NCBI GenBank assembly: GCA_002386525.1
Contig: DGIS01000018.1
Coordinates: forward strand, 100,012-164,011
Origin: Sphingobacterium sp. UBA4616
GTDB lineage: Bacteria; Bacteroidota; Bacteroidia; Sphingobacteriales; Sphingobacteriaceae
Length of the DNA stretch: 64,000 nt
Direction of reading: 5' to 3'
Part shown: positions 14,703 to 23,253 of the stretch, in pieces
Layout: every line of letters starts with the position of its first letter
Numbering within the stretch: position 1 is the stretch's first letter
Made by a program: the position numbers and the translations under genes
Notes under the pieces: model-generated
Database searches by the model: none
Seen by the model: only the letters and a program-made list of their open reading frames with translations
Told to the model about the DNA's origin: nothing

Positions 14703-17111
14703 ATGAATGGTACAATTTTAATTTTAGGTGCCGAAGGGTACTTGGGTTGGCCGTTGGCCATGAAAGTTGCCCTGCATCATCCTGACCAAAAAATTATATT
14801 GCTAGATAATGGCTGGCGCAAAAGCACGGTTGCCCATCTGGGATTTGGTCCTTGGCTGCAGATTGGAGACCTTTCCAGTCGTATTGAAGCATTTGGCCGA
14901 AAGTACGGTTTAGGGAACATGTGCGGTGTGCATATTGATGTTTGTACGGATGAATTGACGGATCTGATTCGTCGCGAAAGACCGCATACGATCTATCACT
15001 TGGCTCAACAGTGTTCGGCCAGTTACTCGATGTTGGGGTTACAACAAGCGCTTTACACGATACGAAACAATGAAGAAGGTAATATGCGTCTGCTTTGGGC
15101 AGTACGTGAATATGTTCCGGAAGCGCATATCATTAAGCTTGGGTCTTTTGGCGAATATGCTAAGGGTGGGTTACCAATAGCTGAGGGGTACTTTAAGCCG
15201 GGTTATAAAGGACAGCTTGCTTCCACGCCATTGCCTTACCCCAGAGCGGCCAATGATATTTATCATGTTTCGAAAATCAATGATTCAAATTATGTGGCAA
15301 TGGCTGCACGTACCTGGGGGCTTCGTATCACCGAGGTAATGCAAGCAACAGTTTTTGGTCTGTTAACGGCAGAAATGGATGCTTCGCCAGATCTATTTAC
15401 TCGTTTTGATTATGATCCGATATTTGGGACTGTAGCCAACCGTTTTATCGCGCAGGCAGCTTCTGGGGCTCCGATGACAGTATACGGAAGTGGAAAGCAA
15501 CGTACAGGGCTGATGGCTCTGACCGATGCGGTTAACTCGCTGGCCCGATTTGTGAAAGATATTCCATCGCTGGGCGAGCACCGTGTGGTGAATCATGTTA
15601 CAGAAACGCACTATTCCATTCTTGAACTTGCCCAGGATATTGGTGACATCGCTGGGGCTATGGGTTTGGATCCTGCGATTTCTTTTGTAGCTGATCTTCG
15701 GGGAGAAAGTGCTGTTAAAAAGGCTGTATATACGATTGAAACAAGCTTGCAGGGAAGTAGTTTATATCATAGCAATTTTCCTACGGTAATTGAACAATCC
15801 ATCTGTCTTTTGCAACAGTATAATAATAGGCTTCAATCGCATCATTTTACACCGCATAGATCCTGGAACGAACATGTTTATGGGCGAAATTGTTGTTCCG
15901 AAACGCAAGGTCTGGCAAAAAAAATAGCGGATGAAGCGTATTGGGATCAGATCAGAGTGAATATATTTCCTTCGACCAAGGTAAATCTGAATCCGGGCTG
16001 CCTGGCTACCTTGCCTCAGGATCAGCTCGAAACGATTAGTTATCAGGTCAATGGTAGTCCACTCGCTTTATATGCTTTGGGAAGGGAAGCTTTTGATTCC
16101 ATACAAGATGAATGTGCGCAATTGTTTCCATCTGATGGATATCGCTGTAATGTGACTTCTAGCACATCTCAGATGATGAATTTATTGGCATTGGCGCTTT
16201 TACGAAGACTTCGAGTGGATGGGAAGGGAAGTTTTCAGGTACTGACGAGTGAGCATGAACATCCGGGGGGGATTGGCCCCTTTGAACAATTGCCAGAATA
16301 TCAGCTCACTTATGTATCTGATGTTATCCTTAATGATGCTGCGGAATTTGAGCGATTTTTGCACGAGATGAAACCAGATGTCGTTTTCTTGTCGCATGTC
16401 TATTATCCTACAGGACAACTGATGCAGGATAAGCAGCGTCTGAGCAGTATAAAAAGGGTTGTCCCGAATGCAATTCTAATTCTTGATATTGCTCAGTCAT
16501 TGGGTATTCAGCAACTTCCTTTTGGGGATGCTGATGTGTTGATCGGAAGTACACATAAATGGCTACACGGTCCTTTGGGAGGAGGCTTAGCTTGGTTCAA
16601 AGAGGAATTTGCACGTTGGCTGGGCGCTTTATACTGGAATAAGCAGCATCTTTTTGAACATCCGCAAACACATGGCTTCAGTATTCCAGGGGGGCAGGAT
16701 TTCTTATTGTATGAAAGGTTGAGGAAAAGTCTAAAGCGTTATGGGGAAATTGGACCAAAAGCTATTTTCGATCGTAGTACCTATCTGGCGACTTATTTTA
16801 AAAGTGAGCTTGACAGTATTCTGAACGATGCAGACATTACGCATTGTTTTAAGGGTGATGATGTATCTCCGGTCGTATGTCTGTTTTTGTCCGCTTATGA
16901 TCCTTATCCGCTATACGAATTTTTGAGAAAGAAAGAAATCCATATAAAATGCATTAAGCATTGTATTATAGAGGGGCAATCTGGGCATTTGCTCCGGTTT
17001 GGAATACCTTATTATGAAAACTTGCGCCGGCTGCGCATGGTGCTTGATACGATAGCTTCTTTTGTGCACTGTGTTGTTATGGACAAGCGGGCGGAAGATT
17101 TTGTTGTTTAG
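14703..17111 (+). CDS. Fusion: UDP-sulfoquinovose synthase (SQD1)-like SDR plus class V PLP enzyme
   Basis: An 802-residue two-domain protein. Residues 1-375 are an extended SDR with NAD-binding GAEGYLG (9-15) and many SQD1 signatures: CSASYSM, YTIRNNEEGN, IKLGSFGEY with S148 where SQD1 has Thr, LPYPRAANDIYHVSK with Y187 and K191, and RFDYDPIFGTVANRF. Residues about 425-795 are an aminotransferase class V/cysteine-desulfurase-like fold with LTSEHEHPGG (514-523), D595 in LILDIAQSLG and the PLP lysine K619 in GSTHKWLHGPLGGG. SQD1 makes UDP-sulfoquinovose from UDP-glucose and sulfite. Class V enzymes include cysteine desulfurases and cysteine-sulfinate desulfinases, so the second domain might supply sulfite; epimerisation or transamination are alternatives. 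It follows the exporter by 20 bases and probably makes a precursor or modified sugar for this operon. Confidence 0.78.
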   Translation: MNGTILILGAEGYLGWPLAMKVALHHPDQKIILLDNGWRKSTVAHLGFGPWLQIGDLSSRIEAFGRKYGLGNMCGVHIDVCTDELTDLIRRERPHTIYHLAQQCSASYSMLGLQQALYTIRNNEEGNMRLLWAVREYVPEAHIIKLGSFGEYAKGGLPIAEGYFKPGYKGQLASTPLPYPRAANDIYHVSKINDSNYVAMAARTWGLRITEVMQATVFGLLTAEMDASPDLFTRFDYDPIFGTVANRFIAQAASGAPMTVYGSGKQRTGLMALTDAVNSLARFVKDIPSLGEHRVVNHVTETHYSILELAQDIGDIAGAMGLDPAISFVADLRGESAVKKAVYTIETSLQGSSLYHSNFPTVIEQSICLLQQYNNRLQSHHFTPHRSWNEHVYGRNCCSETQGLAKKIADEAYWDQIRVNIFPSTKVNLNPGCLATLPQDQLETISYQVNGSPLALYALGREAFDSIQDECAQLFPSDGYRCNVTSSTSQMMNLLALALLRRLRVDGKGSFQVLTSEHEHPGGIGPFEQLPEYQLTYVSDVILNDAAEFERFLHEMKPDVVFLSHVYYPTGQLMQDKQRLSSIKRVVPNAILILDIAQSLGIQQLPFGDADVLIGSTHKWLHGPLGGGLAWFKEEFARWLGALYWNKQHLFEHPQTHGFSIPGGQDFLLYERLRKSLKRYGEIGPKAIFDRSTYLATYFKSELDSILNDADITHCFKGDDVSPVVCLFLSAYDPYPLYEFLRKKEIHIKCIKHCIIEGQSGHLLRFGIPYYENLRRLRMVLDTIASFVHCVVMDKRAEDFVV

Positions 17112-17122
17112 TTTAATGACAA

Positions 17123-19390
17123 ATGATGAAAGATACGAATTATAGACTGAGCTTGTTCATTGTTGTTGCTGTGTTTTTAATCAGCAGCTGTATGGCACAG
17201 CAACTGGACATTGTACGGGATAGGAAAGCTGAAACTGAAATTGTTATTTCTGAGCATCCCTCAGTTTTGGAGCGTAAAGCTGCGCAGGTACTACAGGATT
17301 ATGTCAAACGAATTACTGGCGCAGAGTTAGCGATATTGTCGAGCCCTTCTGGGACGAAAAAACACGTAGTATATATAGGGAATACTTTTTATCAGGAGGC
17401 GATGGGAAAGAAGGTTGTGCTTGGTCGGGAAGGTTTTGAAATTATTGTTCGGGAAGGTCAGATTTACCTAACAGGAGGTTCAGGGAAAGGTTTACTTTAT
17501 GGTGTATATGAGCTTATTGAAAAACAGTTTGGTGCACGGAAATATGATCAAGGGCCAGCTTGGGTTCCTAAGCGGTCGAACCTGTCGCTTCCTCTGAATT
17601 TCCATTTTTGCTATGAGCCGCCACTACGTTATCGGGAATCCTATTATCCGGCTTCCGCCGACAGTGAATATCTAGATTGGCATCATTTGCATCGATTTGA
17701 AGATTTGTGGGGCCTTTGGGGGCATTCTTTTTTTAAAATTATACCACCAGAGAAGTATTTTCGTCAACACCCTGAATTTTTCGCTTTCACAAATGGAAAG
17801 CGTAGCGCAACGCAACTCTGCCTGACAAATCAAGGAGTGCAGAAAATTGCACTAGACTATTTTCGGCGTGCAATTGCTGATCATCCTGATGCGGTCTATT
17901 GGTCTATTGCACCAATGGATGGTAGGGGAGGCTGTACCTGTGATCGCTGTAGGAAAGTCGATCAGGAAGAGGGAGGCCCCCAAGGCACGCTGATCCGATT
18001 TGTGAATGGCGTGGCAGCCCAATTTCCGGACAAATATTTTACAACGTTAGCCTATGGCTATACTGCGGAAGCTCCCAAAATCACAAGGCCATCTTCCAAT
18101 GTTTATGTGATGTTGAGTACGATAGACGCAACTCGGGAGCGGGGGTTGGGGGATAATCCAACAGCTGCATCTTTTCGGAGGCAGCTCAACGACTGGTCAA
18201 AAATTTCTTCCAATATTTTTGTGTGGGATTATACTACACAATTTACAGCATATTTAAGTCCTTTTCCGATGTACGATCATTATCAGGGCAATATTGCCTT
18301 TATGCATCAGCATGGGGTGAAAGGTGTTTTTGAGCACGGATCAGGACATACGCTGGGTGATATGTCTGCATATGCGAGTTATGTGCAGGCTAAGAGTCTG
18401 TGGAATCCTGAGGTGGATCCGATTGAGGTTGAAAATGATTTTCTGGAGGGGTATTATGGTCTAGCTGCAAAAAGTATTAAAAAGTATCTCAATCAGCTAT
18501 TGAATGCACGAAATACGAGTCGCTCCACTCTCGATATATACGGTAACCCGATTCTTTCTCGCCGTGGATATCTAGGGCCGGAAAAGATGACAATGTATAA
18601 AGATCTTGTGGATGACGGGCGGAAAGCGGTAACTGGAGATCCGAAATTGTTAAGCCGTGTCAATTTGATTGCCTTAGGTCTGGAGTATGCATCGTTGGAG
18701 CAGGCAAAGGCGTATGGAGAGCATCCACTCGGCTTTTTAAGCAAGAAAGATGCTAATCAGTGGATGGTTAATCCCAATTGGATGAAACGGATTGATCTGT
18801 TTTTGGACAGTGCACTTCGCGGTGGAGCTATCGAGTTGGCTGAAGTTAACGGCAGCCTCGAGCAATATCGGAAGCAATGGTTAACACTATTAAATAAACC
18901 CTATCTGCCTTCCTTGCTGCAGGGTGTACATCCCTTTTTCAAACCGCTATTTTTGCAGGATTTCCCCGCTAACGGAAAAACAACATTGAATGATGGACTA
19001 TCTGGTACGATCGATTACAGTTACAATTGGCTCTTGTTTGATGGCAAGGAGGTGGAGATTACTTTTCCCTTCTCGCGGGAAACACAGCCCGCGCAAGTTC
19101 ATCTTAATTTTCTGTTGGATCCAGCACATTATCTTTTTCTGCCGGATGAAGTAAAGGTGGAGAGTTCAAACGATAATGTATCTTATGGGCGCATCGGAAC
19201 GCATAAGATCGATTCCAGTTTAATCCGGGAAGGTCCAAAGTGTTACCCCGTTTCATTTGGATTGAAAACGCAACCTGCACGTTTTTTAAAGGTAAAACTT
19301 TCTTTTTCACAAGAATTTCCAGCTTGGTTTGAAGGTTCTCGGCATCGTAAGCCGCTTTTTGCTATAGATGAAATTCGTGCGAGCGATTAG
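17123..19390 (+). CDS. DUF4838 lipoprotein, glycoside-hydrolase-like
   Basis: A 755-residue exported protein. A lipoprotein-type signal ends at C23 (VAVFLISSC). The N-terminal part (about 30-150) has the alpha/beta 'carbohydrate-processing' pattern found before GH20/GH67 barrels (VLQDYVKRITGAELAIL, GKGLLYGVYELIEK). The central part matches DUF4838: GLWGHSFFKIIPPEKYF, LCLTNQGVQKIALDYF and the cysteine cluster GGCTCDRCRKVDQEEGG. The C-terminal segment is beta-rich and may bind sugar. DUF4838 proteins are thought to act on polysaccharides but no activity is established to my knowledge. As the last gene of the operon (11 bases after the fusion enzyme) it may trim, modify or bind the exported polymer at the cell surface. 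ATG at 17126 is an equally possible start. Confidence 0.78.
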   Translation: MMKDTNYRLSLFIVVAVFLISSCMAQQLDIVRDRKAETEIVISEHPSVLERKAAQVLQDYVKRITGAELAILSSPSGTKKHVVYIGNTFYQEAMGKKVVLGREGFEIIVREGQIYLTGGSGKGLLYGVYELIEKQFGARKYDQGPAWVPKRSNLSLPLNFHFCYEPPLRYRESYYPASADSEYLDWHHLHRFEDLWGLWGHSFFKIIPPEKYFRQHPEFFAFTNGKRSATQLCLTNQGVQKIALDYFRRAIADHPDAVYWSIAPMDGRGGCTCDRCRKVDQEEGGPQGTLIRFVNGVAAQFPDKYFTTLAYGYTAEAPKITRPSSNVYVMLSTIDATRERGLGDNPTAASFRRQLNDWSKISSNIFVWDYTTQFTAYLSPFPMYDHYQGNIAFMHQHGVKGVFEHGSGHTLGDMSAYASYVQAKSLWNPEVDPIEVENDFLEGYYGLAAKSIKKYLNQLLNARNTSRSTLDIYGNPILSRRGYLGPEKMTMYKDLVDDGRKAVTGDPKLLSRVNLIALGLEYASLEQAKAYGEHPLGFLSKKDANQWMVNPNWMKRIDLFLDSALRGGAIELAEVNGSLEQYRKQWLTLLNKPYLPSLLQGVHPFFKPLFLQDFPANGKTTLNDGLSGTIDYSYNWLLFDGKEVEITFPFSRETQPAQVHLNFLLDPAHYLFLPDEVKVESSNDNVSYGRIGTHKIDSSLIREGPKCYPVSFGLKTQPARFLKVKLSFSQEFPAWFEGSRHRKPLFAIDEIRASD

Positions 19391-19545
19391 ATGTAGCTGG
19401 GCTAAAAATTTATTTAACCACTAAGCTAACCTAAGAAAAGCTATGATGTCATTAGGGAAAAGTTTTCTGCCGGGGTATTTTGTGTTTAGAATTTGATCAG
19501 TCGGATGTATGTAAAGGCAGGTGCTGTACAGGCGGGTGAAAAATA

Positions 19546-19571
19546 AATGGGGCGAACGCCTTCGCCCCATT
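19546..19571. terminator. G+C-rich hairpin, probable terminator
   Basis: AATGGGGCGAA and TTCGCCCCATT form an 11-bp perfect stem around CGCC. The minus strand continues into a T-rich run (ATTTATTTTT); the plus strand has a weak T tract. It lies 155 bases after the DUF4838 gene and could end transcription from either side. Confidence 0.65.
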
Positions 19572-19710
19572 CTATCCATTAATATTATCAAGTCGAACGC
19601 AAAAAAAATGACTTGATGGTGTAAATTTAAAAAAATATTGCGGAATTGCTCCTGTTAAAAAATGCTAAAATCATGTAATAATTTTCCGGGTAGTCTAAAG
19701 ACTACATTTT

Positions 19711-19743
19711 CAAAAAAAAAGACGGCTAGAATTTCTAGCCGTC
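19711..19743 (-). terminator. Intrinsic terminator of the fimbrillin gene
   Basis: On the minus strand GACGGCTAGAA pairs with TTCTAGCCGTC (19721-19743) and is followed by nine T residues (plus-strand A tract 19712-19720). It lies 45 bases beyond the stop of the minus-strand fimbrillin-like gene. Confidence 0.85.
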
Positions 19744-19788
19744 TACATTTGGTCGCCGAAGCTCCAAAAATTATCCTGTGCTTATTTT

Positions 19789-21741
19789 TTAGTTTACACG
19801 TACGCAGCGAACATTCTTAAATGATGTACTCAATACATTTGCTCCTAATGCACTCACACCATTGAGAAGTTGTCCTGTATTGTTTGCCATATGGAACCGA
19901 GTACCTAATGAAAGAGGAACTAGGCTTAATCCCCGGCCGGCATTACCATAATATCCCCAGGTACCCGCGCCTACTAAGCCGACGATATTTGTACCTTGTT
20001 CATTTGTCCAAAGTGTAGTCGCTCTGCCGTAACTACTGAGTAAGGGGAGATTTAAGTTTGCCACTTGGAAGTTTGCAATGTCAACACTAAGATCATTCAA
20101 ACCAACATTTGCTAGCCCTCCGTTTCCAAGTAGGGGCAAGATATTGACATTTGAAATCTCACCATTGTAGTAGAAGCGCAATCTATTAGAAGCGCTATTT
20201 ACGTCGCCAAAGGCATTAGATCCTGAAGTAGGAGCTCCATTTGCACCAGATGCTAATGTGTATTGACCGTAATTGTATGGACTAGATGGTGTTAAAGATG
20301 AATTCGGCGCTGCAGTATTTACCAGCAAAGATGTTGTATTCGTCAATAAATTTGTAATGATGTTTAAAAGTCCAGTTGTTCCTGTTGCATCAACCACCTG
20401 GCCCAGGCCTCCTAATGCACCCGTGAGTTGATTTACTTCAATATCCCCGCGAACCATATTGGTAAAGTCTGCTTTAGCCGGTTGTTTCCATAGACCTGCG
20501 GGATATACCAAGGCGCAAGGATCACCATTATTGGTGGTGGTCGTCGCAAATTGTCCGGGAACAATACTTCCAAAAGCGAAATATCCATTAGCCCTAGCCG
20601 TCAATTGATTATTTGCATAGAATGCGTAGTTGCGACCATTGCCATTGTTGCCTCTGTAAAACAGGTTAGACCGAGCCCATTTTACAGTGCGGCCCCCGTA
20701 ATTTGTGACTAATGGAGATTCCACCACGTTCAACAACAAGCGATGACTGTTTCCTAGTTGCGGTGTTACCGAAAAGGGGAAGTTAGAAGCGGTAGCAAAA
20801 TAGGTGCGAGCTAGGCTTCCGTCGACATGGCTAATATTTAAATTTTGGACTTGTACATTAATTGCATTTTGAGCAGCAGTAGATACTGTATACACGTAAG
20901 CAATTTTTGCATCATTAAATGCCGGATCGATGTTTGTAAAGTTGGCGTAAGTTAACGTTGGGGTGAAGCTCGCGCCTGCTGTGATAGTTCCATCAAGCAA
21001 TGCAATGCTACCTGTGGCTAAGTTTAATCCGGTAACATTAACTGTAGGATTACCTGTGATATTACCAAAAACCCCTTTGGTGTTCAATTCAATTCCAATG
21101 CGTGAAAACTTATGGCTGAATTGGATATTGATGTTTGAATTTGTCGCCAGATTTACTGTTCCGGAAGCATAAAGCACATCTTTATTTTGTGCAAGGGCAA
21201 TCGATCCATTTGTTGGTGTAAGTGCAGGTTGATCGTTATCTGAAGTGTTGTAAGAAAGGGCTATCCATGTGTAAGATGTGGCGGGATTAAGCCCTTCGAT
21301 AGTACCTGCTGTACCTGCTACCAGCTGTTTGGCGGTAACCAGTGTTGTTCCCGAATAGATATAGACAACATATTTTGTACCTGATACCATATTTTCAGTA
21401 ACGCCAGGGGCGACATCCGCGGCTAATCCGCCAGATCGCTTTACCGCTATCGCATCGTTGGTAATGGTTGGTAAATTGTTGTCAGTGGAAACAACCATGT
21501 CTACATCGGAAAATGAATGGATTTTGCTCGTCGTTGTGCTCGGTTTCGCCGAGCCAACTTTCACTGTGCCATCATTTCCGCTGGTTTTGATGCCTCCCAC
21601 CGCGACAGTGAGGACATTTGTTTTGTTGTCGACATTTTCAGTCTTGTTGTCCTTGGAGCAACTCGTGATTAATGTACCGGGGATTGCTAGCATTGCCATC
21701 GCAACAACCCAGTGAGCTCTTTTAGTCAGATGAAATCTCAT
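19789..21741 (-). CDS. Fimbrillin-like lipoprotein (FimA/Mfa-type pilin or surface subunit)
   Basis: A 650-residue exported protein with a lipoprotein signal ending at C28 (GTLITSC) followed by SKDNK. The N-terminal half is beta-rich, Thr/Asn-rich and fits the Bacteroidota fimbrillin pattern (SYTWIALSYNTSD, NINIQFSHKFSRIGIEL). The C-terminal half resembles the lectin-like/FISUMP-type end of such proteins, with GTRFHMANNTGQLL and the closing F-K-N-V-R-C-V-R-V-N. Type V pilins are lipidated, sorted to the surface and cleaved by Rgp-like proteases. It is larger than usual pilins (about 300-450 residues), so an adhesin or tip role is possible. A small Y-x-x-P peptide gene lies 43 bases upstream on the same strand, and an intrinsic terminator follows. 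Confidence 0.75.
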   Translation of the reverse strand: MRFHLTKRAHWVVAMAMLAIPGTLITSCSKDNKTENVDNKTNVLTVAVGGIKTSGNDGTVKVGSAKPSTTTSKIHSFSDVDMVVSTDNNLPTITNDAIAVKRSGGLAADVAPGVTENMVSGTKYVVYIYSGTTLVTAKQLVAGTAGTIEGLNPATSYTWIALSYNTSDNDQPALTPTNGSIALAQNKDVLYASGTVNLATNSNINIQFSHKFSRIGIELNTKGVFGNITGNPTVNVTGLNLATGSIALLDGTITAGASFTPTLTYANFTNIDPAFNDAKIAYVYTVSTAAQNAINVQVQNLNISHVDGSLARTYFATASNFPFSVTPQLGNSHRLLLNVVESPLVTNYGGRTVKWARSNLFYRGNNGNGRNYAFYANNQLTARANGYFAFGSIVPGQFATTTTNNGDPCALVYPAGLWKQPAKADFTNMVRGDIEVNQLTGALGGLGQVVDATGTTGLLNIITNLLTNTTSLLVNTAAPNSSLTPSSPYNYGQYTLASGANGAPTSGSNAFGDVNSASNRLRFYYNGEISNVNILPLLGNGGLANVGLNDLSVDIANFQVANLNLPLLSSYGRATTLWTNEQGTNIVGLVGAGTWGYYGNAGRGLSLVPLSLGTRFHMANNTGQLLNGVSALGANVLSTSFKNVRCVRVN

Positions 21742-21784
21742 TTTAGTGCTTTTTCGTGTTGTTAAGTAATGTGATGATCATACG

Positions 21785-21952
21785 TTAAGCACCCTCTCCG
21801 GTAGTAGTACCGTCTGGACCTGCTCCCCAACCGTCGGTTTGTGGTGTTGAACCTGGTTGTGCCTGAGAACCTGCAGCAATGCCTTGCTCAAGTTCAACTA
21901 CGTGCTCTTTAATGGACGGAGCTACGTACATTTTTTTTGCGTTCTTATTCAT
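21785..21952 (-). CDS. Small Y-x-x-P-x-I...E-x-G-I-A-A-G-S peptide (55 aa)
   Basis: A 55-residue frame beginning MNKNAKKMYVAPSIKEHVVE and continuing LEQGIAAGSQAQ, with a Gly/Pro/Thr-rich tail ending GEGA. This is a recurrent small-protein type in Bacteroidota located next to fimbrillin and other surface-protein genes: basic N-terminus, Y-x-x-P-x-I, Glu-rich segment, then G-I-A-A-G/S-S. It has no hydrophobic signal. It lies 43 bases upstream of the fimbrillin-like gene on the same strand and is probably co-transcribed. It shares the N-terminal Y-V-A-P-x-I with the peptide at 496-639. Role unknown; a leader or secreted peptide is possible. Confidence 0.7.
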   Translation of the reverse strand: MNKNAKKMYVAPSIKEHVVELEQGIAAGSQAQPGSTPQTDGWGAGPDGTTTGEGA

Positions 21953-23253
21953 GATGATATTATTTGGATATTCCGCACTATTACTAGTGCGGGTTTAAAT
22001 TTAATGGACAATTTAACCCTGATATCTTCAGAAATGCCTAGGATCTAACGGCTTGCCTTTGCGTATAGGCAATTATATTGCTATTGTAGCCTGGGTATTT
22101 CTAGTTATTTTTCTGTTTTTTTGGTTTCTAATTTAATTGTTAATACTTTAATTGCTTATATGTTAGTTGTACTTTTTTGAATCGAATTGTAATATTACGA
22201 CTTAATATCAACTTGTGCAAAAAAAAATTGTAAACTTTTTATAAATCTCTGTTGATTGTACAATAAAACAACTTTCTTCATCGTTATGTATGTATCTGTT
22301 ATTTATGATAAATTATTATTTTAAGGCAATATGTCTTCATTTTTAAACAGATATGGCCAGCTTTCTTTATGCTAACTTTCCATTGAACAACTTGTTTTAT
22401 ATTTTGTTTGGTGCTTTATTGATTTATTTTCACCTATTTTTTTTTCTGTAATTAATTTGTTTTAACATTAATGCTGTTTTAAATGCTTTGAGTCTTTTTT
22501 TTCTGTAATTGTAGGCATATATTTCTCGTGTTGATATTTTTAGTGTGTTTTTTATTTTTTCTTGACAAGTATAAATACGCGTTTTCAGCACTTAACTTAA
22601 CTGGGTGGGTTTTTTATTATGTAATAATTGTTATTTAGTTGTTCTTTTATAAAATAATATAATTTTTGATTTAAATTTGAATAGTCTATATTCTCTTCTG
22701 TGCTGTTTCATTTTAGGAAAAATTGTATTGACAACCAATCTGTTTTTCTTTTTTGCTTATTATTATGCGTGTTAGAACAATAGTCGTTCTGTGCCATTAT
22801 ACTTTTTGAAATTCACCTTAGATTCGCTGATTTTTGGAGGTTTCGTTACTTTTTTGTTCATTTTACAAGTGTTTATCTTTTAAATTATCATGCATATAGG
22901 TCTCTATATCCTGGCTAATACAAGTCGTGCAAAATAAGGATGGGGGCGGTGATAGGTTTGCTTGATAGATTAGTTGGTTAGGAAACAATTTGCGGATATA
23001 TCTGCATGTCAAAACCAATTTTAACCATTACTTGTTTCTTGCTGTAGCTACACCTTTTGTAGTTTTCTAAATGTAGTTAGTGATTGCCTGCTTAGGAAGA
23101 TGTTTCAGGGGGATGTTATATAGCAAATGTACTTGAAATGCGTTTCATGATTTGAAAATGCATTTTTTTGTGTTCGGGATTTATTTGCTAAATTGCTCCC
23201 TATTTCAGCATTACGAAATGGTTGTCAGGCCTTATATGCAGTAAATAATAATT
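21953..23253. other. 1.3-kb AT-rich non-coding region
   Basis: A divergent gap between the small peptide/fimbrillin unit and an AraC-type gene. It is dominated by T runs and has no open frame that I can support on either strand. A small dyad TTGCCT/AGGCAA at 22053-22072 lies about 100 bases upstream of the peptide start. Two tandem palindromes lie near the AraC gene (listed separately). The length is unusual for this otherwise compact window; a small RNA or a decayed gene cannot be excluded. Confidence 0.5.
23134..23166 (+). promoter_or_regulatory. Tandem palindromic sites upstream of the AraC gene
   Basis: GAAATGCGTTTC (23135-23146) and AAAATGCATTTT (23155-23166) are similar palindromes with centres 20 bases apart, about two helical turns, and lie about 90 to 120 bases before the AraC-type start codon. 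Such spacing suits a dimer of dimers or an AraC pair. Function is inferred. Confidence 0.35.

Larger units (their letters stand above)
19391..19788. other. Convergent intergenic region with hairpins and a TAGTCT dyad
   Basis: This non-coding gap of about 400 bases separates two convergent genes. It holds two terminator-like hairpins (listed separately) and a 16-bp perfect dyad GTAGTCTAAAGACTAC at 19690-19705. The dyad's half-sites TAGTCT/AGACTA are the same as those in the inverted repeats at 236 and 421. No open frame of note was seen. Confidence 0.6.

Noticed and set aside
20963..21715. Plus-strand open frames inside the fimbrillin-like gene
   Set aside because: They are shadows of a Thr/Val-rich minus-strand protein with a good signal peptide and terminator.
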